Assembly (NCBI GenBank): GCA_016870715.1
Contig: VGAL01000005.1
Location: 1 to 61,774 of the forward strand
Source: Actinomycetota bacterium
Lineage (GTDB): Bacteria; Actinomycetota; Actinomycetes; Nanopelagicales; Nanopelagicaceae
Length of the DNA: 61,774 bases
Direction of reading: 5' to 3'
Below the pieces are notes generated by a model. The model was given only the letters and a program-made list of their open reading frames with translations, was not told where the DNA came from and searched no databases. Below, one piece after another: positions 29,004-36,026 of the stretch. How positions within the stretch are numbered: the stretch's first letter is position 1; the number at the start of each line of letters is the position of its first letter. Made by a program: the position numbers and the translations under genes.

Positions 29004-29883
29004 GATTGACCCAAGTTTTTAAGGCTCCATGCTCCACGGTGATTTCAACGGGTGTTGGCGAAATACGCTCCCCGTCAGCATAAGTTATTGCATCCCCCAC
29101 AACACGAATCATCTTCCCGCGAATAATCTCAACCTGCGGATGCGAGATATGTGTGCCGGAGTAGACCTTCGGGAAGATTCGCAAGAATTCCCCTTTGGGT
29201 ACTCGATGCAAGATCATCACATCTAACAATCCATCGTAAATGCTTGCGTCGGGACAAACCTTCATCCCCCCGCCATATGAAGATCCATTCCCTACCGCAA
29301 TGAGCATTGCTTGAGTCTCGAAGGATTCTCCATCTACATCTACAAGGTAGGTGCGAGGCTTAAATCGTGGTAACTCCTGTACCATGGCCAGGTCATATTT
29401 ACGCTTACCTTTGGGCCAGGACATTCGATTTGCTCGTTCGTTCACGAGGGAATCAAATCCTGTTGAACAAATTGCGCCAAAGCGCCTTCCATTCACTACT
29501 CCAATATCTACAGAGGAAGGATTTTGGGAGAAGAATCGATCGATGTTTTTAATCGGCCGCTTTAGCTCTAAACCGAGCGCACGAGCAAAATCATTGCCCG
29601 TGCCAGCCGGTATCAGTCCCAGCGGAATCTCTGACAAGCCGTTGATGTCTGCGACAGCATTGAGAACATGATGCATCATGCCGTCACCACCAATGACCAG
29701 AAGTCTCTGAAAATCTACGAGGTTCATCCGTTTTAACTCCGTCAGCGATTCTGTAAGTGAATCTGTCGCGATGACTTTGTACTTAGCCCCGAGGAACTCG
29801 AGAAATTCCAAAGTTTCCGAGAGAGCTTTCGCCCCACTTCCCTGCCCTGAAGTGGGATTGGCGATGATGAGGTTAGCTCTCAT
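28996..29883 (-). CDS. dagK: Diacylglycerol/lipid kinase family protein
   Basis: 295 residues from the ATG at 29883, which begins MRANLIIANPTSGQG as in the family; a start at 29973 would run 30 residues into tatC-coding sequence. The kinase signature GGDG, followed by LIPAGTGNDFARALGL, is near 60-102. It phosphorylates diacylglycerol or a related lipid and can recycle lipids left over from Lnt-type acyl transfer, which is inference from context. It overlaps the tatC stop by 11 nt. Confidence 0.9.
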   Translation of the reverse strand: MRANLIIANPTSGQGSGAKALSETLEFLEFLGAKYKVIATDSLTESLTELKRMNLVDFQRLLVIGGDGMMHHVLNAVADINGLSEIPLGLIPAGTGNDFARALGLELKRPIKNIDRFFSQNPSSVDIGVVNGRRFGAICSTGFDSLVNERANRMSWPKGKRKYDLAMVQELPRFKPRTYLVDVDGESFETQAMLIAVGNGSSYGGGMKVCPDASIYDGLLDVMILHRVPKGEFLRIFPKVYSGTHISHPQVEIIRGKMIRVVGDAITYADGERISPTPVEITVEHGALKTWVNHG

Positions 29884-30652
29884 TAAATGCCGAAGATTTC
29901 TTCGCTCGCCTCTTATCGACCAGAATTCCAATGCCTCCAGCAGCAAAGTAGAAACCACAGAGCGGTATGGCAAGGGCCAACATGGTCAGTGGATCTCCAG
30001 TAGGGGTGAAGGCGGCTACAAAGAGAAAGATTGAGAAGACAGCCACTCGCCATGGTTTCAGAATCGCCTTACCAGTTACCGCTCCAGCTGCATTGAGTGC
30101 CAGGAGAAAGATCGGTAATTCAAAGGCGATTCCAAAGAGCAATATCAGTCGAAGAACAAAATCGAGGTAATCATCAAACCGAATGAGGTTCTCCAAATTA
30201 TCTGGAGTAAATCCGAGGAGAACTTTTATCGCGATTGGAAGTATCGAATAGCCAAGAATCACTCCAGCCGCGAAGAAAGGAATGGAAGAGAGAAAAAATA
30301 TGAAAGCCAGCGTTTTCTCTCGTTTCTTTAGCGCTGGAAGTACAAAAGCCCATATTTGATAGAGCCATATTGGTGCCGAAAGAATGACTCCTACTATTAA
30401 TGCAACCTTAATTTGTAAGTTGAGAGGGCCAAGAACCCCCGATACGTAAAGCGCGCTACATGTTTCTAACGTTGTGTCAGGTCCACAAATCGGAACTGCC
30501 AATTTTGTGATTATTTGCGAGTAGAAGAACCAACCTATTGTCGCTAAAGCCAAGACTCCAAGCGCACTTTTGAAAATCCTTTTACGGAGCTCATTGAGAT
30601 GCGCCAATAGTGGCGCTTTCGATTTATCTACTCCTTGCGCCGCAGAAGACAT
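29873..30652 (-). CDS. tatC: Twin-arginine translocase subunit TatC
   Basis: 259 residues with six membrane helices. The N-terminal HLNELRKRI, the Glu-containing second loop and the TPTGDPLTMLALAIP segment near the C-terminus are diagnostic. With TatA it exports folded proteins. An extended basic C-terminus follows (RRAKKS). It lies in the conserved pafC-tatA-tatC-helY run; no tatB is in the window. Confidence 0.96.
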   Translation of the reverse strand: MSSAAQGVDKSKAPLLAHLNELRKRIFKSALGVLALATIGWFFYSQIITKLAVPICGPDTTLETCSALYVSGVLGPLNLQIKVALIVGVILSAPIWLYQIWAFVLPALKKREKTLAFIFFLSSIPFFAAGVILGYSILPIAIKVLLGFTPDNLENLIRFDDYLDFVLRLILLFGIAFELPIFLLALNAAGAVTGKAILKPWRVAVFSIFLFVAAFTPTGDPLTMLALAIPLCGFYFAAGGIGILVDKRRAKKSSAFNES

Positions 30653-30691
30653 AAAGACCCGCCTCTAACTGGTGCACTACGCGCCGGAGAG

Positions 30692-30889
30692 TTATTCCGA
30701 TTTAGGTGGCGAGCTTGGGTTATCCGGATCATTCGGAGATTCAGGATTTTTATCGCTCTTTAATTCACCCTTGAAAATCCGTAGTGAGCGACCAAGTGCT
30801 CGGGCCGAATCAGGAAGACGTTTCGCTCCGAAAAGGAGAATGAGGACCAAGATAACCAACAAGATATGGGTGGGTTCGCGTAAGAACAT
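30692..30889 (-). CDS. tatA: Twin-arginine translocase subunit TatA
   Basis: 65 residues. One N-terminal membrane helix (about 7-20) is followed by the [16 protein letters not shown] amphipathic helix and a charged tail. Length and layout are typical of a minimal TatA. The motif GAGRGIEIF-like consensus is only partly kept. The ribosome binding site GAGAGGGA lies 5-6 nt upstream of the ATG. Confidence 0.93.
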   Translation of the reverse strand: MFLREPTHILLVILVLILLFGAKRLPDSARALGRSLRIFKGELKSDKNPESPNDPDNPSSPPKSE

Positions 30890-30957
30890 AGATATCCCTC
30901 TCTGGCCCCGATGCCTGGCCCTAATGACCGGTCGCGCTGATGCTCATACTTTAGTGG

Positions 30958-31884
30958 TTAACGGTACTTTTGGAGCGTTCGGGTAGCGGCGAGGGCCACC
31001 TGGGCGCGGTGAGAATCAGGGGTCAGAACGCGGAGAGTCCCCCCAGAGGCCAAAACAGCCCGTTCCAACCATCGCGGGTCATAAACGGTAACGGAGCCGG
31101 TAAAGACGTTTCGGTGAGGGTCACGTTTGAGGGAGTCCAACCCCCATTTCTGCATAAACCACGCCCCCTTCTCATCTACCTCAATGCTGACGATGGCGCT
31201 CTCTGGTCCATTGATATCCCTTGAGCCACCGGTTACCTCTCCGTCAACTGATTCAACTTTGAGAACTCGATCCATTCGAAAAAAGCGATGGCGGTGATCT
31301 GAGAGCGAATAACCGATCAAGTAGAGAAAACCGTTTCTCGATTGAATCTCCATTGGCTTGATTCTCAGGGAGAGATTCTCATTGAGCGTCGCAGAGAAAT
31401 ATTCGATATCTAGAAGCGAACCTGATGACTCGATGACACTTTGAATCTCCGGAAGGATGAGTGAACCCTGGTCCTCTAATGGCATCTCGGAATTTTGAGG
31501 TAAATCTAGAGCAAGAAGCGAAGCGATTTTATTTCGAAGCGAAAGTAAAGTTCCTGAATCTGTATGAGGGGTGACCTCAGATAGTTTGGTGATTGCCAAA
31601 AGCAATGCAGCGCCCTCTTGAAACGATATGCGCATCGGACGTTCAAGAGTTTCAGCATTTGCAATCGATATAAAGCCGGAATCGTATGAGACATCAATCA
31701 ATTCAAGATGGGAATACCCAGGTAATCCACATAACCAGATGAGATTGAGATCTGAAATGAGTTCTTTCTCTGATATCCCAAATAATTGCGCAGTCTTTTC
31801 TACCGAAGCACCCGAATTCTTCTGGAGGAAAGGAATCAATTTAAGAAGTCTCGAAAGACGTGCATTACTACTTTTTGCGCTCAT
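30958..31884 (-). CDS. pafC: WYL-domain regulator PafC
   Basis: 308 residues. An N-terminal winged helix (about 1-60) precedes the WYL domain (FLYLIGYSLSDHRHRFFRMDRVLKVE) and a C-terminal WCX extension. PafB and PafC form a complex that activates LexA/RecA-independent DNA-damage genes and probably senses single-stranded nucleic acid. It overlaps pafB by 4 nt. The family name comes from the proteasome locus, although that locus is missing nearby. Confidence 0.9.
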   Translation of the reverse strand: MSAKSSNARLSRLLKLIPFLQKNSGASVEKTAQLFGISEKELISDLNLIWLCGLPGYSHLELIDVSYDSGFISIANAETLERPMRISFQEGAALLLAITKLSEVTPHTDSGTLLSLRNKIASLLALDLPQNSEMPLEDQGSLILPEIQSVIESSGSLLDIEYFSATLNENLSLRIKPMEIQSRNGFLYLIGYSLSDHRHRFFRMDRVLKVESVDGEVTGGSRDINGPESAIVSIEVDEKGAWFMQKWGLDSLKRDPHRNVFTGSVTVYDPRWLERAVLASGGTLRVLTPDSHRAQVALAATRTLQKYR

Positions 31885-32864
31885 AAATGTTGCTCAATTA
31901 TCTTTTCAAGCAAAGAAATAATTTCATCACGTATATCGGTAGGTTCTAATACTTCAACCGCATCGCCAGCCCAAAGAATCTGATCGAGGAGTTCGTTTCT
32001 ATCGATATTCTGCAAGACTAGTTCGCTTCCAACCGGCAACGTATAGTCGGAGATTGAATGGGATCCCCTTGCAACTAGCGGATGCATTGGTGAAATCTCA
32101 CGATGAAGTTTGATTTTCACTTCTCTAATTCGTTCACCACTGAATGAACGGAGAAAACTACTCAAATCAAAGCTTTCAGGCGGTTCGGTAAAAGGAACCT
32201 TTCTATCTGGCTCGATTTCCGAGATCCGATCGATTCGGAAGGTTTTGATTTTCAAATCCTCATGGTCGATTGCGATAAGGTACCAATATCCATTTCTTGA
32301 AGTTAATGAGTGCGGAGAAACTCGTCTCATTCGTTGATTGGTACTTGTTGAATAGTTGAACGCTAGCGAACTCCTCTCCTTAAGCGCTTGCCAAATTGTC
32401 ATTAAAGAATCATTAAGTGGCAATTGCAGGTTCCAGGAATGTGAGTAATCGAGGATCTCTTCTATCGGTATCTCATTCCCACTCAGGAGATTCTGTAGCG
32501 CTCCATTGGTATTAATAGAGGAAGACGATTCATTCAGAACTGCAGTAGCTATGGCGAGCCAGATAGATTCTTCCCTTGTCAGATTTAAATCAGGCATGAA
32601 GTAATCCTGGGAGATGACCTGATAGCCGATTTCATCGTCAAAGAGCGGATCTATTGGCAGTACTTGGACTGAAACGCCCATTTCACGTAATTCATCTTTA
32701 TCTCGCTCAAACATTCGCTCCATGGATTCTGGTGAACCGGAGTACCCAGGGATAGTTTCGAAAATCTCGCTTTTTCGTAGCGGACGTCGAGTTGCGATTA
32801 ACGCCAGGGTGAGATTGAGTAAACGCTCAGTTTTATCGACGCGATCCCCGGCCATGATGAGCAT
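31881..32864 (-). CDS. pafB: WYL-domain regulator PafB
   Basis: 327 residues. The winged helix begins KTERLLNLTLALIATRRPL; the WYL domain carries RNGYWYLIAIDHEDLKIKTFRIDRI. The ATG at 32864 fits a leaderless start: TATTTT ends 7 nt upstream. An ATG at 32855 is an alternative. In most actinobacteria pafA and the proteasome genes lie directly upstream; here the divergent neighbour, 27 bp away, is a cyclophilin gene. Confidence 0.9.
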   Translation of the reverse strand: MLIMAGDRVDKTERLLNLTLALIATRRPLRKSEIFETIPGYSGSPESMERMFERDKDELREMGVSVQVLPIDPLFDDEIGYQVISQDYFMPDLNLTREESIWLAIATAVLNESSSSINTNGALQNLLSGNEIPIEEILDYSHSWNLQLPLNDSLMTIWQALKERSSLAFNYSTSTNQRMRRVSPHSLTSRNGYWYLIAIDHEDLKIKTFRIDRISEIEPDRKVPFTEPPESFDLSSFLRSFSGERIREVKIKLHREISPMHPLVARGSHSISDYTLPVGSELVLQNIDRNELLDQILWAGDAVEVLEPTDIRDEIISLLEKIIEQHL

Positions 32865-32871
32865 CGTAGTA

Positions 32872-32885
32872 AAAATAGATACGAT
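32872..32885. promoter_or_regulatory. Back-to-back leaderless promoters of pafB and the cyclophilin gene
   Basis: Plus strand: TACGAT at 32880-32885, 6 nt before the ATG at 32892. Minus strand: TATTTT at 32872-32877, 7 nt before the ATG at 32864. The two -10 boxes are 2 bp apart, in a gap of only 27 bp. Two polymerases could not bind at once. Confidence 0.55.
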
Positions 32886-32891
32886 AAGCGC

Positions 32892-33653
32892 ATGGATTCA
32901 ACAGCGCCCACCAAAAATAGCACCTCTTTCCCCCGTATCTCCAAGAAAGTTGCGATTGCCCTCTCGCTCGTGGCGCTCTTAGTTACAGCGGGTTGTTCGA
33001 GTGATAGTGATCCGAAGGATGCAGATCCCACCAGTCAGTCAAGTGCGGCAAGTGAATCAACCGCCTCACCATCAGCGAGCGCGGTTCAATCGGTGCCGGA
33101 GTTCTGTGAGCCGACTGATGCGATTGGTCGGGAGATTCTTCCAGTTGGCGCTCCAACCTCTTATCTGGAAGCGAAAAGCTACACGCTCGTCCTCGATACT
33201 AATTGTGGCAATATCGAAATTGCTGCCGATGCGGCAAAAGCTCCCGCAACAGTGACCACGATTGGGTTCTTAGCAAATGCGAAATATTATGATGCGAGCG
33301 TCTGCCATCGATTAACAACAGAGGGCATCTTCGTTCTTCAGTGTGGGGATCCGAGCGCCACGGGAGCAGGTGGACCGGGGTTCACCTTTAAAGATGAGAA
33401 TCTTCCCAGCGCATCAGGGGTTAATTATCCAAAGGGAACTATTGCCATGGCCAATTCTGGCCCCAATACCAATGGCAGTCAGTTCTTTATCGTCTATCAA
33501 GATACGACCTTGCCTCCCAACTACACGATTTGGGGTGAGGTAATTAAAGGTTTAGATATCGTTGAACAAATCGCAGCCAACGGTACAGCCAATGGTCAAT
33601 CGGATGGCTCTCCTAAATACCCCGTAGAAATCCGATCAGCCCGGCTGCTCTGA
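32892..33653 (+). CDS. Lipoprotein cyclophilin-type peptidyl-prolyl isomerase
   Basis: 253 residues. A basic N-region and hydrophobic segment (about 20-31) end in a lipobox with Cys35 (TAGC), so it is an extracytoplasmic lipoprotein. A Ser/Thr/Pro linker follows to about 65, then the cyclophilin domain: VCHRLTTEGIFVLQCGDP, PNTNGSQFFIVYQDT and WGEVIKGLDIVEQI. The catalytic Arg is kept in CHRL. Many relatives have an FKBP here rather than a cyclophilin. Its 3' end overlaps the convergent trmI by 18 nt. Confidence 0.88.
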   Translation: MDSTAPTKNSTSFPRISKKVAIALSLVALLVTAGCSSDSDPKDADPTSQSSAASESTASPSASAVQSVPEFCEPTDAIGREILPVGAPTSYLEAKSYTLVLDTNCGNIEIAADAAKAPATVTTIGFLANAKYYDASVCHRLTTEGIFVLQCGDPSATGAGGPGFTFKDENLPSASGVNYPKGTIAMANSGPNTNGSQFFIVYQDTTLPPNYTIWGEVIKGLDIVEQIAANGTANGQSDGSPKYPVEIRSARLL

Positions 33654-34532
33654 TTCTTCGATTGGGCTTTTTGAACCTCTGCGCCGTGGGCGCGGAGCCT
33701 CGACGCCATAAGCAACTCGTCGCGACCTAACGAGAAAACCTGTATGACCAATCATTCGATTATCAGGTCGTACCGCTAGTGAATCAACGTGCCATCCCCT
33801 GTGAAGGGATTCCCAGGAATACGGTTCGGTGAACCTCCGATCCGCTCGGAGGGCTTCAACCGTGCGCGAGAGCTGTGTAGTAGTCGTGACATAGGCGATA
33901 AACACTCCCCCAGGGCGTAGATATGTTGCGCTCTGTTCCACACATTCCCATGGCGCAAGCATGTCAAGAACTATGCGATCGACAGTGCCCATCTGGATAC
34001 CTGCATGAGAAAAATCCTGCTCTTCAAATGACCCAACTAGAACGCTCCAATTCTTTGGCGATGCTCCGAAAAATAGTTCGATATTTTTTTTAGCGATTTC
34101 CGCGAAGTCGTCGCGTCGTTCAATGCTGATAAGTGCGCCGCTATCTCCAATCGCGCGAAGTAAGGCAATAGAGAGCGCTCCGGAACCCACTCCCGCCTCA
34201 AGCACAATATCGCCCTCGGATATATCGCCATACCCCACAATGTCAGCTGCATCTTTGGGGTAGACGATGGTTGCACCACGTGGCATGGCAAGTATGAAAT
34301 CTTCATAGAGAGGGCGCATCGCAAAATACGGCGTATTAGAGGTGGAGAGAATGAAGGATCCCTCGGGCAAACCTACGCATTGTGCATGTTCGATAATCCC
34401 CTTGTGGCTATGCCAAGAGCCACCTTCCTTCAAGGTAAAGCTGTAGAGCTTGCCCTTCTGGTCGGAAAGTTGGATGCGATCGCCATACTGGAAGAGCCCT
34501 TTTCGTTTTGCCCAACGTTCCCCTGAATCCAT
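33636..34532 (-). CDS. trmI: tRNA (adenine-58-N1)-methyltransferase TrmI
   Basis: 298 residues from the ATG at 34532, which opens MDSGERWAKRKGLFQYGDRIQL. The N-terminal beta domain (about 1-85) is followed by the SAM motif LEAGVGSGALSIALLRAIG and a conserved catalytic Asp in IVLDMLAPWE. It makes m1A58 in tRNA. A TAGACT hexamer ends 7 nt upstream of the ATG. In most actinobacteria arc/mpa, dop, pup and the proteasome genes follow trmI; none is present here. Confidence 0.92.
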   Translation of the reverse strand: MDSGERWAKRKGLFQYGDRIQLSDQKGKLYSFTLKEGGSWHSHKGIIEHAQCVGLPEGSFILSTSNTPYFAMRPLYEDFILAMPRGATIVYPKDAADIVGYGDISEGDIVLEAGVGSGALSIALLRAIGDSGALISIERRDDFAEIAKKNIELFFGASPKNWSVLVGSFEEQDFSHAGIQMGTVDRIVLDMLAPWECVEQSATYLRPGGVFIAYVTTTTQLSRTVEALRADRRFTEPYSWESLHRGWHVDSLAVRPDNRMIGHTGFLVRSRRVAYGVEAPRPRRRGSKSPIEESEQPG

Positions 34533-34539
34533 GTCAGTC

Positions 34540-34549
34540 AGTCTAAGGT
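34540..34549. promoter_or_regulatory. Overlapping divergent -10 elements of trmI and the RecB-like gene
   Basis: Minus strand: TAGACT at 34540-34545, 7 nt before trmI. Plus strand: TAAGGT at 34544-34549, 6 nt before the GTG at 34556. The two hexamers share the same TA step (34544-34545) within a 23-bp gap, so the promoters must exclude each other. Confidence 0.55.
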
Positions 34550-34555
34550 GTCTAT

Positions 34556-35395
34556 GTGAGTGAAGACAAAGAAGGCACCCCAGCATCGATAATCGCGACA
34601 CTTTCACCAAGTCGCGCTAACGACTATCTCAATTGTCCCCTTCTTTATCGTTTCCGGACGATTGATAAGTTGCCTGAACCGCCGAGCATTGATGCGATTC
34701 GCGGCACCCTAGTCCACTCCGTGTTAGAGAAATTATTTACCTTCCCTCGAGCCGAACGGAGCCTTCTGCTTGCAGAATCACAACTATTACCGCTTTGGAG
34801 CGAAATGAAAGAGTCACGTTCCGATGTGCAAGAGTTATTGCCAAAGATGAATGAAGAGGAGTTTTTACTCTCGGGATTCACTCTAGTTAAGAGATATTTT
34901 GATCTTGAGGATCCAACGATTTTCGAACCCGCCGAACTTGAAACGCATGTTGAGGTTGCCCTCAATGAGCACCTCTTGATTCACGGTTATATAGATCGTC
35001 TTGATATTGCTCCTACAGGCGAAATTCGAATCGTCGACTACAAAACTGGGAAAGCACCCGGAATCGGTTTTGAAGAGAAATCCTTCTTCCAGATGAAATT
35101 TTATGCGCTGATACTTTGGCGGACTTTAGGGAAGGTTCCTAAACGTTTACAGATGATCTTTTTAGGAGATGGGAAGGTTCTCACTCAAGATCCATCGGAG
35201 GATGATTTACTCCGCACTCAAACTAAGATCGAGAAGATCGCCTCAGATATAGAGGAATCAAAGAAAAGCGGTAAATGGCAAACGAGAAAATCGCGTCTCT
35301 GTGATTGGTGTGCGCATCAGGGTATTTGTCCGGAATTTGGCGGCACCCCTCCACCTCTTCCTAACGAGAACGGACCAAATTCCATAACGAATTGA
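34556..35395 (+). CDS. RecB/Cas4-like PD-(D/E)XK nuclease with Fe-S cysteines
   Basis: 279 residues from the GTG at 34556. LSPSRANDYLNCPLLYRF at the start and LCDWCAHQGICPEF at the end supply four cysteines that could hold a 4Fe-4S cluster. The nuclease core is HGYIDRLDI followed by IRIVDYKTGKAP, with the Asp and Lys of the active site. Actinobacteria keep this nuclease divergent from trmI. It is a stand-alone gene with no CRISPR nearby, so a repair role is likelier than a Cas4 one. Confidence 0.85.
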   Translation: MSEDKEGTPASIIATLSPSRANDYLNCPLLYRFRTIDKLPEPPSIDAIRGTLVHSVLEKLFTFPRAERSLLLAESQLLPLWSEMKESRSDVQELLPKMNEEEFLLSGFTLVKRYFDLEDPTIFEPAELETHVEVALNEHLLIHGYIDRLDIAPTGEIRIVDYKTGKAPGIGFEEKSFFQMKFYALILWRTLGKVPKRLQMIFLGDGKVLTQDPSEDDLLRTQTKIEKIASDIEESKKSGKWQTRKSRLCDWCAHQGICPEFGGTPPPLPNENGPNSITN

Positions 35396-36026
35396 GTGAA
35401 TGCCCCTCGAGCGAGGCAATGATGGCGCTTTTTTCATGCTCTTGAATCGAAGCAATATGTGGGACAGCGATGACCCAAGCTCCGCTGCTCCGCGCTGCAG
35501 CAACACCGGTCGGAGAATCTTCGATGATCAAGGAGTTATTGATATCTACTTGTAAGAGATTAGCCGCCTTCAAATAAGGGTCTGGATGGGGCTTGCCTCG
35601 CTCCACGTCGTCGGCAGATATCGAGAGCGTGAATGGATGATTCTCTACAGATAACAAAACCGAATCAACCAGCCGGCGCGGACTTGCCGAGACAAGAGCG
35701 CTTGGGAGGTTGAACTCTGAAATTTCGTCTAGCAGAGCGGCGATCCCGGGCATTAGGGATACTTTCCTAAATTTATTGGCCATTCGATCGATTAGTTCTT
35801 TGGAAAACCATTCTGGTTCTTCGCTTCCATCTGCAAGTTCAGACATGTAGCGCCCAACCTTCTCCATTGGCCCGCCCAAACAGAAGAGCTGATCGGTTTC
35901 CCGCCAAGTGACACCGAATTCCGCCATGAGTTCACGCTCGGCTTCCAGCCAATATGGTTCAGTATCAACCAACAGTCCATCCATATCGAGAAAGACTGCA
36001 ACTGGAGTATCGGGGAAAGATTTCAT
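35361..36026 (-). CDS. HAD-superfamily phosphatase (subfamily IA)
   Basis: 221 residues. Motif I DMDGLLVDTE is at about 14-23, with a cap domain after it; motif II is LVSASPRRLV, the Lys is in ERGKPHPDPYL and motif IV is IIEDSPTGVAAARSSG. It resembles beta-phosphoglucomutase-like or sugar-phosphate phosphatases; the substrate is unknown. It overlaps the metH stop by 4 nt at its start, and its 3' end overlaps the convergent RecB-like gene by 35 nt. Confidence 0.85.
   Translation of the reverse strand: MKSFPDTPVAVFLDMDGLLVDTEPYWLEAERELMAEFGVTWRETDQLFCLGGPMEKVGRYMSELADGSEEPEWFSKELIDRMANKFRKVSLMPGIAALLDEISEFNLPSALVSASPRRLVDSVLLSVENHPFTLSISADDVERGKPHPDPYLKAANLLQVDINNSLIIEDSPTGVAAARSSGAWVIAVPHIASIQEHEKSAIIASLEGHSLNSLWNLVRSR

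Noticed and set aside
34556-35395. RecB-like nuclease as a Cas4 of a CRISPR system
   Set aside because: No cas genes or repeat-spacer array anywhere in the window; the gene is in its usual actinobacterial place beside trmI.
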